DNA of 64,000 nt from Ectothiorhodospira sp. BSL-9 (GCF_001632845.1 NZ_CP011994.1:1054001-1118000); one strand, 5' to 3'. Shown: positions 38,552-48,970, numbered from the stretch's first letter. The notes: generated by a model not told the origin, from the letters alone. Translations and numbers: made by a program.

Positions 38552-39130
38552 ATGAACCAGCCCGTCAGGGGGTGCCAGGGCACCCAACCCCGTCAATACC
38601 CATCTGTGCCATCGTCCCGCCCACGCACCGGGCTCCACGGGAAGATGCCTGCCCGGCAAAGCGCCGCGCCCTCCCGCTATCGCCCACCCCTGTGGCCCTG
38701 GCTATGCCTGCTCATGCTGCTCAGCGGCTGCAGCAGTCCGCAATTACGGGTTGATCTGCACTCCACCGCCAATCTCAATCTCAGTGACGAAGGACAGCCC
38801 CTGCCTGTGGTGGTGCGGGTCTATCAGCTCAGCGACCTGAAGGCCTTCGAGGATGCCGATTTCCGGGACCTGTGGCTGCATGACCTGCAGACCCTGGGCA
38901 ACACCGCGCTCAGCCGCAAGGAGTTGATCCTGAACCCGGCCCAACAGGCAGATCTGCAATTGCAGCGTCACCCAAAGGCGGTTTACCTGGGGGCCGTAGC
39001 CATCTTCCGTGAACCCTCTGACCCCGCCTGGCGGGACGTCACCCCCTTGCCCAAGGGTTATGTCGGTAAACGCATGGACCAGCGTCTCACCGTCAGCTTG
39101 CGCGGCAACCAGCTGAACATTCAGGAATAA
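38552..39130 (+). CDS. tssJ: T6SS outer-membrane lipoprotein TssJ
   Basis: The 192-residue lipoprotein binds TssM in the trans-envelope complex. The lipobox LLSGC puts the lipidated cysteine at residue 60 from ATG 38552, or residue 29 from ATG 38645. A strong ribosome site (AAGGAG, 38539-38544, 7-nt spacing) supports 38552, whereas signal-peptide length favours 38645, which has only a weak site. The mature domain has the TssJ pattern (VVVRVYQLSDLKAFEDADF). It is first in the ten-gene plus-strand operon. Confidence 0.9.
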   Translation: MNQPVRGCQGTQPRQYPSVPSSRPRTGLHGKMPARQSAAPSRYRPPLWPWLCLLMLLSGCSSPQLRVDLHSTANLNLSDEGQPLPVVVRVYQLSDLKAFEDADFRDLWLHDLQTLGNTALSRKELILNPAQQADLQLQRHPKAVYLGAVAIFREPSDPAWRDVTPLPKGYVGKRMDQRLTVSLRGNQLNIQE

Positions 39131-39161
39131 TCCCCAATACCGACCAGGGAAGGGCAGGCAC

Positions 39162-40496
39162 ATGACAGCCATCCGCAAGGTGATCTGGAGCGAGGGCATT
39201 CTCCTCGGCCAGCAGCATTTTCAAGCCTGGGACCGTTACCACGAACAGGCATTGATCGAGCGGTTCCGCATCACTCACCCGCGCAGCTGGGGCCTGCATC
39301 GACTGCGTCTGGACCCGGACGCCCCCGCCATGGGCATCTGCCGCATCCTGGAGCTGGAGGCCATCCTTCCGGATGGGCGCCTGGTCACGGTAGACCCTTT
39401 CGATGATGTCCCTCTGGCCTGTGAACTCCCCGATGCCGCACGCGAGCCGGTCGTCGTTTATCTCCTGCTGACCCGCGAGCGCCAGGCCCTGGGGATGACC
39501 GGATATGAAGCCGCCGGCCATCGCCGCGGTGCCTGGCAGGTGGACTATGTGGAACTGGCCGATGAGCACGACACCCAGCGTCGGCAGGAAGTGGCCCTGG
39601 GCCGACTGAACCTGATCCTGGGCACCGAGACACCTGCGGATCCCGACCTGATACGCCTTCCTGTCACCCGGCTCACCCCACGCATGGGCGGTGGATTTCA
39701 GATCGACGACGACTTTGTTCCCCCCCTGCTCAGCCTTGAGGCATCACCCGCCCTGCAGCGTTTCACCGGGCAGCTGGCAGAGCGGATTCGACTCCATTCC
39801 CGTGAACTGGCCAGGGAATGCAAAGTGTGCAAGCCCTCCGACCGTCACCTCATCCATGCCCTGAATGCCCGTCTGCAGCGCTTATTGATCCGTCTGGAAC
39901 ACCTGCGGGCCATGGAATCGAGCCATCCCGAAGGGCTTCACCTGGCGCTGGCGGAGGCCTGCGCGGAAATCCAGTCCCTGGTGCCGCAGGATGACGAAGA
40001 TTGGGCCCTGCCCCTCTATCGACATGGGGATCCAGCCCCGGGCTTACGGACACTTCAGGCACACTTTGGGGCGTTGCTGGATCGCTTTCGTGCCTTGCAC
40101 ACGCGCCCTCCCGTCCTGCAGCAGCTTGCCGATGGTCGATTCCAGGCGCGGGATCTGACGCGCAGTCTTTCCTCGTCGCAACTCTTGTACATCACTGCCA
40201 GGACCGAAAGGGAGGATACGGACTGGATCAGGGATTTCCCCCGTCAGGCCAAGGTGGCCAGCGCGGATCAACTGGATCTGCTGATCCGCACGGCCCTGCC
40301 GGGCGTATCCCTTTGTCATCTACCGCGTCCCCCAGCGGATCTGCCCGTGCCCAGGGGGCGGGAGTGTTTTCGACTGGAACCGCAGGGAGAGTCCTGGCAA
40401 GCGTTGCTGGAGAGCGACAGCCTGGGCATCTTCCTGCCCGCAGGCCTGCGGCATCTGCAACTGGACCTCATGGTGGGGGAGCGGGAGGCTCCATGA
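39162..40496 (+). CDS. tssK: T6SS baseplate protein TssK
   Basis: This 444-residue protein forms trimers that link the baseplate wedges (TssF/TssG) to the membrane complex. It begins MTAIRKVIWSEGILLGQQHF, the conserved TssK N-terminus, and ends with the receptor-binding domain. Its stop overlaps the tssL start (ATGA). Confidence 0.94.
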   Translation: MTAIRKVIWSEGILLGQQHFQAWDRYHEQALIERFRITHPRSWGLHRLRLDPDAPAMGICRILELEAILPDGRLVTVDPFDDVPLACELPDAAREPVVVYLLLTRERQALGMTGYEAAGHRRGAWQVDYVELADEHDTQRRQEVALGRLNLILGTETPADPDLIRLPVTRLTPRMGGGFQIDDDFVPPLLSLEASPALQRFTGQLAERIRLHSRELARECKVCKPSDRHLIHALNARLQRLLIRLEHLRAMESSHPEGLHLALAEACAEIQSLVPQDDEDWALPLYRHGDPAPGLRTLQAHFGALLDRFRALHTRPPVLQQLADGRFQARDLTRSLSSSQLLYITARTEREDTDWIRDFPRQAKVASADQLDLLIRTALPGVSLCHLPRPPADLPVPRGRECFRLEPQGESWQALLESDSLGIFLPAGLRHLQLDLMVGEREAP

Positions 40497-41188
40497 AGAA
40501 CCCCTATCTTCACTGCGCCGGTCCGCTACTGGTCACCCTCGCGGCCCTGAACGAGCCCGACCAGAACCGGTCTGATGCCTCCACGTGGCGCCAAAGGGTC
40601 CTGGAGGATATGGAGCAATTCAGCCGGCGGGCCCAGGCGAGAGGCCTTCCGGGGCCGGGCGTGCAGGATGCCCGCTATGCCCTGACCGTGCTGGTGGATG
40701 AACGCGCCATGGCGCTCACCGATGCCCTGGCCCAGTCCTGGGCCGAAGAACCCCTGCAGGTGACCCTGTTCGGCGAGTATCGCGGTGGTGAGGCATTTTT
40801 CGAGCGTCTGGCCGAGCTACGCCAGCACCCCCGCGACCATGCGGACCTGCTGGAGTTGTATCTGTGCTGTCTGCATCTTGGGCTGGAGGGGGTCTATCGT
40901 CTTCGCGGACCGGAGAGGCTGGAGTCCCTGAAGAGTGATCTGCGCGAACAGGTGCGACAACTGCAGGAATCGGACGGTGACTCAACCACTGCCACATCCC
41001 TGGCTGGCAAGAATACCCGGCACCAGCCACGACCTGTGCCTCTTTCCATCCGTGGTATCAGCCTCACCCTGCTGGGCCTTATCCCGGTACTCGTGTTCTT
41101 CCAGGGCTGGCAATTGCACACCCTGGACCGGGACCTGAGCATCACGCTGGACAGCCATGCTGAAGCCATCTCACGGGTGCTGCCATGA
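40493..41188 (+). CDS. tssL: T6SS inner-membrane protein TssL (DotU family)
   Basis: The 231-residue protein has a cytoplasmic helical DotU domain and a single C-terminal membrane helix (about 187-207). No OmpA-like peptidoglycan-binding extension is present. The motif YALTVLVDERAMALTDALAQ near residue 61 is typical. It works with TssM and TssJ and overlaps both neighbours by 4 nt. Confidence 0.92.
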   Translation: MKNPYLHCAGPLLVTLAALNEPDQNRSDASTWRQRVLEDMEQFSRRAQARGLPGPGVQDARYALTVLVDERAMALTDALAQSWAEEPLQVTLFGEYRGGEAFFERLAELRQHPRDHADLLELYLCCLHLGLEGVYRLRGPERLESLKSDLREQVRQLQESDGDSTTATSLAGKNTRHQPRPVPLSIRGISLTLLGLIPVLVFFQGWQLHTLDRDLSITLDSHAEAISRVLP

Positions 41189-44100
41189 CCCACCTTTTTG
41201 CGCGCCTTCGAAGCCCCCTCATGCGCCTGGCCGGGCCGGCGGCAGGGCTGGTGGTGGCCCTTGGGCTGGTGGTCCTGTTCTGGTCGGACATTCGAGCGGG
41301 TCTGGACCGGGTGCCCCTCTGGCTGCCATGGGCGGTCCTGCTCATCCTGTGCGTCGGTTTGCTGGTGTGGTGGCGTACCCGCATCCACCGTGACCGCACG
41401 CCCATCAGCGATACCCCAAACGGTTCCCGGGATGCCGTGGATGAAGAATGCCGGGATCTGGATGAGGCGTTCAAGGCCATCCATAAGGATCTGGAAGCCA
41501 CCTCGCCAACCCGAATCGGCCTTCGCCGCCGACACGCCGCAGCCCCCTGGTATCTGCTCATGGGGCCGAGCAACAGCGGCAAGACCTACCTCTCGAATAA
41601 CATCGCCCAGGTGGCCGGTCACGACTCACAGGAGACGACTGCCCACACAGCGATCGACGTCCGACTCCTGAAAGGCGCCGTGTGGGTGGAGCTTCGGGGA
41701 ACACTCATGGAGCAAGCGGATCGTCAGGACCTGTGGCGACATCTGCTGGATCGTTTGCGACAGCACCGATCCCGCCAGCCCCTCAAGGGCCTGATCATGA
41801 CCCTGAACCTGCCAGCGCTGCTGGAGATGGAACCGCCACAGCGGGATGCACGGGTGGGCATGTTGCGACGCCACCTCCAGGAACTCTGTGAAACCCTGGG
41901 TCAGCTCCCGCCGATGCATCTGGTGCTCACCCACATGGATCAGATACCGGGGTTCACCTGGCTGGCGCCGATCCTGGCGGACGAAGACTCCGGGACCTGG
42001 GGTTTTGCGCTGGATCCTCAACGGGACACCCTGCCACAGCTGGATGAGGCCTTGGCCAGTCTTCTGGAGGAACTGGACCACAAGCGACTCAGGGCACTGG
42101 ACCTTGGCCGCGATCCGGCCAGGGGGGCTGAGATCATCGCCTTTCCCCATCGCATGGAGCGGGCCGCCGGATGTCTGCGGGATGTACTCACACGCTTGTG
42201 CCGCCCCGAACCCGGGCGCGAGATCCCACCCATGGTTGGGGTGTACCTGACCGGCACCACGGGGGCCGAAAATCCGACAGTCGAGGATATGGCGGACCTG
42301 ACCCTGGAGCACATCCAGGGTGACCCCGCAACGGCCCAACCGACCCAACGCCAGGCGTTTCGCACCAGGGCGCTGCAAGGGACCCTGCTCATCCTCACGG
42401 CGGCCTTGCTGATATCGTCCTTGACCCTGATGTATCCCGCCAAGCGCACCCAGGCGGACCTGATGCACACCGGTGTGAGCCTGCTGCAGGACCTGTCCGA
42501 CAACCTCCAGGACCGGGAACCTGAGATCCTTGCCAGCCTGGCGGCCATCCATGCCCATGGCCAGCGACTGGAATCGCCCCATGGGCATGCGCCGTTGCCT
42601 CTGCATCCTCTTCCCTGGTGGCCTCGAAACCAGGCAGTGGCCCTGGATGACAGCCTGGCCCAGGTGATGAACGCGATGATCCTGCCTGATGTCCTCAACG
42701 CGCTGGAGGCGCGTATCCGGGAGCGCGCCCACCAATGGGCATCCCTGGACCCGACGCAGCGGGAACTTGAACGCCCCGTCCACTATGAGGATCTGAGGCT
42801 TTATCTGATGATCCATTGGCCCGACCACCGGGACGAGCACATCCTCCTGGAGGGACTGAACACGCTGACCCGGTCCAACCTGACCTCCCATGGCCCGGTC
42901 CATCAACCGGATGCCCCCACCCTGGGCGCACTCTGGCGGCGCTGGTTCGCCCATGGCCTGACACCCGACTCCCCCATGCAATCCGGGCTGGTAGCCAAGG
43001 TGCGCGGCCAACTTCAGACAGAGGCCTCACCCCAGGCCGCCTATGCACGGCTGCAGTCCCGGGCGGCACGGGAAATGGGCCACGTGGCGCTTGAGGAGAT
43101 ACTGGGGCGCGATGGGGCACGACTGATCCGTGCGGAGCACGCCCTGCCGCAGCTCTACACTGCCAGGGCCTGGCAGCAATTCACGCTTCCCACCATTGAT
43201 GAGCTGGTGGCGCAGGCCCTGCAGGGGGATTGGGTCACCCAGGAGGACACCGACACCCACGCGCGACAACCCATGGACCCGGAGCAGGTGGAGGCCCTGA
43301 CCCATGACCTGCGCCAACGCTATCTGGATGACTACCAGAAGGCCTGGGGTGACTTCCTGTCTGGTCTGAGCGTGATGCCCTTTCGTGATCTGTCCGCCGC
43401 CGCCGATGGCCTGGGGCGGCTCAGTGCCGAAACAGGCCCGCTGACACGCCTGGCCACCTGGACCCATGACAACCTCAATCTGCATGAATCACCCGGGCAT
43501 CTTCACGAGGCCCTGGGGGCATTATCCAGAGGAGTTGACACGTCCAGCTTCCAGCATCCCATTCTGGCAGGAGGGCAGGACAACCCGGGGCCACTGCTGG
43601 CGTTGTTATCTCCGGAAGAGGACACCCTGGTGAGCACCGCCCTCAGCGACCACCTGGAGACCCTGCGGGCCATTGCTTCACATCTGGAATCCCTGATGGC
43701 CAGTGCCGATCCGGGCCGAGAGGCCCGGGTAGCCGCCGCCGGGCTCCTGCAGGGGCAGGGTGGTCACACCCCACTGCAGGCGGCCTGGATGTCCACGTCC
43801 TCATTATTGGCCGATCTCCCGGCCGCCGAACGCCCGATGCTCGAGCCCTTGCTGCGATCCGCGGTGCGCGAGCCCTGGCGAACCCTGGTGAACACAGCGG
43901 TCGGGGATCTGGAACGCCAGTGGCAGGTACAGGTCATGGGCCCATGGCGGGACGGTCTGGCGGGCCGTTTCCCCTTCGATCCCCAGGGGCGGGATGCGGC
44001 CCTGGTGGACGTGGTGGATTTCTTTCACCCCGAGCAGGGCCTGCTCTGGGGTTTTGTTCATGAACAGTTGAGCCCCTTCCTGCAGGACACCCGGGGCGCG

Positions 44101-44643
44101 TGGCGACCCCGGACCTGGATCGGCGTGGGACCCACGTTTTCGCGGGGCTTCGTCCGGAACATGGCGCAGGCCGACGAGATCACCCGCAGCCTGTTTGCCC
44201 ACGGTCAGGGAACAGCCCAATTGAGCTTCCACCTCTATCCCATGCCCAGCCCCGGTCTGAGCGAGGTGGTCTTCGAGAGCAATGGTCAGGTCTACCGTTA
44301 CCGCAACGAGCCCCAGGAATGGCGGCGCTTCGCGTGGCCCGGGGATGCCGGCACCCCCGGTGCCCGCGTGCGCGCCGTGGATCATCATGGCCTCGCCACT
44401 GGCGAATACCGCGAGGAGGGCATCTGGGGTCTGTTCCGTTTGCTGCACGAGGCCCATGTGGAGGCCGATGACGGGGAGGGTCATGTTTACACCACGCGCT
44501 GGCAACTGCCCCATCAAGGCCAGGGTGACCCACCGGAGATCCGTTTCCGGATTCGCCCTGATCGGCAGCAGAACTTCCTGCGCCAGCAACTCTTCACCGG
44601 CTTTGAGCTGACCCGCTCGCCCTTCCTTGGGAGTCGTGGATGA
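41185..44643 (+). CDS. tssM: T6SS membrane complex protein TssM (IcmF family)
   Basis: The 1152-residue protein has membrane helices at about residues 15-33, 46-62 and 395-415. A cytoplasmic NTPase-like domain lies between helices 2 and 3 with an intact Walker A, GPSNSGKT (127-134), and the rest is a large periplasmic region. It forms the core channel with TssL and TssJ. It overlaps tssL and tssA by 4 nt each. Confidence 0.94.
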   Translation: MTHLFARLRSPLMRLAGPAAGLVVALGLVVLFWSDIRAGLDRVPLWLPWAVLLILCVGLLVWWRTRIHRDRTPISDTPNGSRDAVDEECRDLDEAFKAIHKDLEATSPTRIGLRRRHAAAPWYLLMGPSNSGKTYLSNNIAQVAGHDSQETTAHTAIDVRLLKGAVWVELRGTLMEQADRQDLWRHLLDRLRQHRSRQPLKGLIMTLNLPALLEMEPPQRDARVGMLRRHLQELCETLGQLPPMHLVLTHMDQIPGFTWLAPILADEDSGTWGFALDPQRDTLPQLDEALASLLEELDHKRLRALDLGRDPARGAEIIAFPHRMERAAGCLRDVLTRLCRPEPGREIPPMVGVYLTGTTGAENPTVEDMADLTLEHIQGDPATAQPTQRQAFRTRALQGTLLILTAALLISSLTLMYPAKRTQADLMHTGVSLLQDLSDNLQDREPEILASLAAIHAHGQRLESPHGHAPLPLHPLPWWPRNQAVALDDSLAQVMNAMILPDVLNALEARIRERAHQWASLDPTQRELERPVHYEDLRLYLMIHWPDHRDEHILLEGLNTLTRSNLTSHGPVHQPDAPTLGALWRRWFAHGLTPDSPMQSGLVAKVRGQLQTEASPQAAYARLQSRAAREMGHVALEEILGRDGARLIRAEHALPQLYTARAWQQFTLPTIDELVAQALQGDWVTQEDTDTHARQPMDPEQVEALTHDLRQRYLDDYQKAWGDFLSGLSVMPFRDLSAAADGLGRLSAETGPLTRLATWTHDNLNLHESPGHLHEALGALSRGVDTSSFQHPILAGGQDNPGPLLALLSPEEDTLVSTALSDHLETLRAIASHLESLMASADPGREARVAAAGLLQGQGGHTPLQAAWMSTSSLLADLPAAERPMLEPLLRSAVREPWRTLVNTAVGDLERQWQVQVMGPWRDGLAGRFPFDPQGRDAALVDVVDFFHPEQGLLWGFVHEQLSPFLQDTRGAWRPRTWIGVGPTFSRGFVRNMAQADEITRSLFAHGQGTAQLSFHLYPMPSPGLSEVVFESNGQVYRYRNEPQEWRRFAWPGDAGTPGARVRAVDHHGLATGEYREEGIWGLFRLLHEAHVEADDGEGHVYTTRWQLPHQGQGDPPEIRFRIRPDRQQNFLRQQLFTGFELTRSPFLGSRG

Positions 44644-46283
44644 ACGCACCATCTACCAGACCATCGGCAGCGATGGATGACCCCGCATCCCTGATCCCGC
44701 TGGCAACCGCGCCACTGCCCGAGGGGTCGGGCGTTGAGGATCCTCGCCATCATCCCACCCTGCTGGCCATCAAACAGGCCATGGGGCGCCTTCAGGGGAC
44801 GGATTTTGACCAGGTCATCCAGGATGCCAGCGGTTTCCTGGCCACCCAGGCCAAGGATCTGCGGGTGGCGGGGTTTCTGTGGCTGGCGCTGGTCACCCGT
44901 GATCAGATCGATGGACTCATCACCGGCACGGCATTGTTGCGACAGTTGCTGGAATACCAGGATGCCCCCATCCACCCCGGCAAGCCTGCCCAGCGACGCG
45001 CTGCCCTGGACTGGCTCAACAGCGAACGGGCAAGGCTCCTGTTGAATCGCCTGGATGCCGCCCCGGAACCGGAGGCGCTGGAGCTTATCCAGGGTGACCT
45101 TGAGCACATCGAGACATGCCTGGCCCAGGGGCCCTGGGATGATCCGGAAGCGCCCCCACGCTGGCATGTGCTGCGTCAATGGCTTCAGGCCCGCCGAAAG
45201 GACACGGTGACAGGCCAAGGCGCAACCAGCGACGCATCCGTTGCGCCGCAGGAGTTGGGCCAGAAACCTCAGCCCGGGCCATCACCACCCGCCATCGCAG
45301 CACCGGATGCTGCGGCTCCAAGTCACTCAGGGCATCCAGGTCCTGCGGGGATGGTGGATACCGCCACGGAGACCTTGCTGTCCACCGCCCGCGACCTGCA
45401 CGACGCCCTGCACAGGCAAGGCCGCCCCATCGAGGCCCTGGCCTTCGCCCGTGCGGCCCGTTGGGCGCCCCTGACCCTGCCACCCCACAACCAGGGCATC
45501 ACCCGCATCCCGCCACCCCGCCCGGCGGGCTGGGCCTGCCTGGATGACGCTCAGGCCCGTGGCGACTGGGCGGGCGTGCTCACAAGCGGTGGCGCCCTGT
45601 TCTTCGAACCGGGTTTCCACCTGGCCCTGGATCTGCAGCAGCGTCTGGCCATCGCTGCCGAACATCACCACGCCCATGATCTGGCCCTGGATATTCAATC
45701 CCAGGTCCGTGCCCTGATCCAGCGACTGCCCGGGCTGGAAACCCTGTGCTTCGAGGATGGCCGACCCTTTGCCGATACCACCACCCTCGCATGGCTGCGG
45801 GACGGCCCTGCCACGGAATCCCGCCAGGCCCTCTTGCCGACCAGCCCATTCCCGTTGGCCGATCAGGACGCCTCGGCACCGCATCCCGACACCCTCAAGG
45901 ACCTGTCCCTGACCGATGCCTGGCAGGCCCTGGCGCACTGGCCCATGACCACCGAACGACAGCGCCTGATGGCGATGATCGCCCGGGCTGATCTTTGTCT
46001 TCGGGCCCGGCGACCGGATGTGGCGCTCCCGGTCCTGAAGGCCGCCCGGGCTCAACTGGAGGCGGTCAGGATCGTGGACTGGGACCCGGCCATGGGCAGG
46101 ACCCTGCTCACCCGTCTGCACCAGGTGGCGGTCACGCTGGATGCCCGGGGGCGGTCCCAGAAGGCGTTGATACAGGAATGTGAACAGGAACTGGCGCGCC
46201 TGGACCCCCAGGCCGCCATGGATGTCTTCCCCCTGCCCGAGGAGCGGTCGCGGACCGCGCCGGGCCTCCATGACAAACCATAG
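44640..46283 (+). CDS. tssA: T6SS cap/assembly protein TssA
   Basis: The 547-residue protein has an N-terminal ImpA_N domain (about 30-150: HPTLLAIKQAMGRLQGTDFD, and EYQDAPIHPGKPAQRRAALD) and a longer C-terminal VasJ-like helical part. TssA primes baseplate and sheath assembly. The middle (about 185-235) is a Pro/Ala/Gln-rich linker. Its position between tssM and tssB fits the role. Confidence 0.85.
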   Translation: MNAPSTRPSAAMDDPASLIPLATAPLPEGSGVEDPRHHPTLLAIKQAMGRLQGTDFDQVIQDASGFLATQAKDLRVAGFLWLALVTRDQIDGLITGTALLRQLLEYQDAPIHPGKPAQRRAALDWLNSERARLLLNRLDAAPEPEALELIQGDLEHIETCLAQGPWDDPEAPPRWHVLRQWLQARRKDTVTGQGATSDASVAPQELGQKPQPGPSPPAIAAPDAAAPSHSGHPGPAGMVDTATETLLSTARDLHDALHRQGRPIEALAFARAARWAPLTLPPHNQGITRIPPPRPAGWACLDDAQARGDWAGVLTSGGALFFEPGFHLALDLQQRLAIAAEHHHAHDLALDIQSQVRALIQRLPGLETLCFEDGRPFADTTTLAWLRDGPATESRQALLPTSPFPLADQDASAPHPDTLKDLSLTDAWQALAHWPMTTERQRLMAMIARADLCLRARRPDVALPVLKAARAQLEAVRIVDWDPAMGRTLLTRLHQVAVTLDARGRSQKALIQECEQELARLDPQAAMDVFPLPEERSRTAPGLHDKP

Positions 46284-46306
46284 CCACAAGGATGAGGACG
46301 CTTGCC

Positions 46307-46831
46307 ATGACCCGCAGCTTTCAGAATGAAGTGCCCCGTGCACGTGTGAACATCGCCCTGGAGGTCAACCAGGGTGGCGCCCGCCGGAAGGTGGATCTGC
46401 CCTTCAAGATGCTGGTGATGGGTGATTTCAGCCACGGGCGTGCCCAGGGCCGCGTGGCGGAGCGTCCGCGCATGGGCGTTCACAGCGGCAATCTGCAGGC
46501 GGTGCTCAAGGACATGGCCCCGTCACTGCGCTTGACCGTGCCGGACAGGATTTCATCGCAAAATCAGGAGATCCCGGTGGATCTCACCTTCGAGCACATG
46601 AAGGATTTTTCCCCCGAGGCGGTGGCCGCCCGGGTGCCCTCGCTGGCCCGGCTGATGGCCATGCGCAATCTGCTCAAGGAGCTCAAATCCAGCCTGCTGG
46701 ACAACACCGCCTTGCGCCGGGAACTGGACCGGATCGTGCGGGACGACGAAGAACTCAAGGCCCTGCAGGGTCAGCTCAAGCGCCTGCTACCCCCGGCCGA
46801 GGCTTCATCACAAGACACCGCCAACCACTGA
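46307..46831 (+). CDS. tssB: T6SS contractile sheath small subunit TssB
   Basis: This 174-residue protein (VipA-like) assembles with TssC into the contractile sheath. It has the conserved RARVNIALEV and the sheath segment KVDLPFKMLVMGDFS. ATG 46307 is chosen because GAGGA precedes it by 8 nt; an in-frame ATG at 46292 lacks room for a ribosome site. Confidence 0.95.
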   Translation: MTRSFQNEVPRARVNIALEVNQGGARRKVDLPFKMLVMGDFSHGRAQGRVAERPRMGVHSGNLQAVLKDMAPSLRLTVPDRISSQNQEIPVDLTFEHMKDFSPEAVAARVPSLARLMAMRNLLKELKSSLLDNTALRRELDRIVRDDEELKALQGQLKRLLPPAEASSQDTANH

Positions 46832-46885
46832 TCAGCCCATCAAGCTCGTAAACCCATCATCCGGGAAGACTGCAAGGAGAAGCAG

Positions 46886-48403
46886 ATGACCGCCACACAG
46901 ACCGTGGACACCCCAAGTCAGGTCGCACCCTACGCCCGCCTGTGCAACCTGGCCGCCGTCACCCCCCTGGAACAGGGACTGGATCTGGATCGTTTCAGCG
47001 ATGCAGGGGAACTGGCCCAGGCTCCCCAGGGGGATCGCCTCACCGCCGCCCTGGGGGTGCTGCTGGACTTTCTGGAACCCCCTGCCACGGGCGAGAGCGC
47101 GGCGCGCATCGACAAGACCCTGGTGGATGATTTCATTGCCCGCATTGATGGTCTGATCGGCGAACAACTGGACGAAATCCTGCACCATCCAGAGTTTCAG
47201 CGGCTGGAAGCCGCCTGGCGCAGCCTGCAGTTTCTCACCGAACGGGCCGATCCCCGCGCCCATGTGAAGCTGGAACTGCTGGATGTGAGCAAGGCCGACC
47301 TTCAGGAGGATTTCGAGGATGCTGCCGACACCACCCAGAGCGGGCTGTACCGTCAGATCTATGTGCAGGAATATGACACCCCCGGCGGCGAGCCGGTCAG
47401 TGCGCTGATCTCTGACTACTGTTTCGATAATACCGCCCAGGACATCAGCCTGCTGGGGGAGATTGCCCGGGTGAGTGCCGCCTGCCACTGCCCCTTCATC
47501 GGTTCGGTGGGGCCCCGATTCTTCGGCAAGCACAAGACCAGCGAACTGACCCGCATCCAGGACCTGGGGGCCCATATGGACCAGGCCGCCTTCATCCGCT
47601 GGAATGCCTTCCGCGACAGTGAGGACGCCCGTTACGTGGGCCTGACCCTGCCCCGGTTCCTGCTGCGCCTGCCCTACGGCCAGGATCACCCGGTGCGCAG
47701 CTTCTGCTACCAGGAGAACACCCTGGGACCGGAACCGGACAAGTACCTCTGGGGCAATGCGGCCTTCGCCTTTGCCGCCAACATGGCGGAGAGCTTCCGG
47801 GATCATGGCTGGGCAGTGAACATCCGCGGCCCTGAATCCGGCGGCAAGGTGCCCGGGCTGCCGCTGCACCAGTACGACCTGGGCCAGGGCCTGCAGACCC
47901 GCATGCCCACGGAGTTTCTCATCTCCGAGACCCGGGAGCTGGAGTACGCCCGCATGGGGTTCATCCCCCTGAGTTACTACAAGAACCGGGATTTCGCCTG
48001 TTTCTTCTCGGCCAACTCCACTCAGCGGCCCGGTGAATATCCGTCACCGGAGGCCACCGCCAACAGCCTGGTGAACGCCCGTCTGCCCTATGTGATGCTG
48101 GTGTCCCGCATCGCCCATTACCTGAAGATCCTGCAGCGGGAGAACATCGGCGCCAGCAAGTCCCGGCAGGTGCTGGAGGATGAACTCAATCAGTGGTTGC
48201 AGACCCTGGTCACCCGCATGAAGGACCCGGACCCGGCCCTGGTGGCCAGTCATCCGCTACGGGACGGGCGAGTCAGCGTGGAGGAGATTCCCGAGAATCC
48301 GGGGCTGTATGCCGTGAATCTGTTCGTGATGCCCCATTTCCAGATCGAGGGGGTGGATGTGCGGCTGTCCCTGGTGGCGCAGATGCCCAAGGACGCCGGG
48401 TAA
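46886..48403 (+). CDS. tssC: T6SS contractile sheath large subunit TssC
   Basis: This 505-residue protein (VipB-like) forms the outer sheath with TssB. It has the conserved HPEFQRLEAAWRSLQFLTER and the C-terminal EIPENPGLYAVNLFVMPHFQ motif. The ribosome site AAGGAG precedes ATG 46886. In characterised systems a ClpV ATPase recycles the contracted sheath, but no clpV gene is present in this locus. Confidence 0.96.
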   Translation: MTATQTVDTPSQVAPYARLCNLAAVTPLEQGLDLDRFSDAGELAQAPQGDRLTAALGVLLDFLEPPATGESAARIDKTLVDDFIARIDGLIGEQLDEILHHPEFQRLEAAWRSLQFLTERADPRAHVKLELLDVSKADLQEDFEDAADTTQSGLYRQIYVQEYDTPGGEPVSALISDYCFDNTAQDISLLGEIARVSAACHCPFIGSVGPRFFGKHKTSELTRIQDLGAHMDQAAFIRWNAFRDSEDARYVGLTLPRFLLRLPYGQDHPVRSFCYQENTLGPEPDKYLWGNAAFAFAANMAESFRDHGWAVNIRGPESGGKVPGLPLHQYDLGQGLQTRMPTEFLISETRELEYARMGFIPLSYYKNRDFACFFSANSTQRPGEYPSPEATANSLVNARLPYVMLVSRIAHYLKILQRENIGASKSRQVLEDELNQWLQTLVTRMKDPDPALVASHPLRDGRVSVEEIPENPGLYAVNLFVMPHFQIEGVDVRLSLVAQMPKDAG

Positions 48404-48484
48404 GTCATACACGCCCCGAACCCCGCCCCGGTGAAGGGGCAAGCCCTTGAAGTCCCCAACCATCCATTGCAAGGAGAGCATGAC

Positions 48485-48970
48485 ATGGCCGTACCCGCCT
48501 ACCTGAGCATCCGTGACGATCAGGGCGCCCCCGTGGAGGGGCCCGTGCAGATCACTGGCCGTCGCAATTCGGTGGAGGTGCTGCAACTGGATCACCAGAT
48601 CCGCATCCCCACGGATTCGGACACCGGCAGCCTGACCGGCACCCGCAAGCACGAACCCCTGCGTTTCGTGAAGACCTTCGACAAGGTCTCCCCCTATCTC
48701 TACAAGGCCTGCAGCAATGGCCAGACCCTCTCGGAGGTGGTGATCAGCTGGTTCCGCATCGATGACAGCGGCAGCGAACGGGAATACTTCCGCCATCGCC
48801 TGGAGGACGTGAAGGTCACCTCAGTGAAACCCACGATGCACAACGTCAAGGATCTGGACAAGGAGCGCTATCCCCACCTGGAGGAGGTCTCCCTGCGCTA
48901 CGGTCGCATCACCTGGACCTATGTGGACGGCAACATCGAATTCCAGGATTCCTGGGTCGAGGGCCGTTAG
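48485..48970 (+). CDS. hcp: T6SS inner tube protein Hcp (TssD)
   Basis: The 161-residue protein makes hexameric rings that form the expelled tube. The frame opens at 48431, but MAVPAYLSIRDDQGAPVEGP at 48485 matches the family start and has AAGGAG at 48471-48476. No C-terminal effector extension is present. Confidence 0.95.
   Translation: MAVPAYLSIRDDQGAPVEGPVQITGRRNSVEVLQLDHQIRIPTDSDTGSLTGTRKHEPLRFVKTFDKVSPYLYKACSNGQTLSEVVISWFRIDDSGSEREYFRHRLEDVKVTSVKPTMHNVKDLDKERYPHLEEVSLRYGRITWTYVDGNIEFQDSWVEGR

Noticed and set aside
41626-43011. Minus-strand 461-codon frame inside tssM
   Set aside because: No recognisable domain; tssM is continuous on the plus strand with Walker A and membrane helices.
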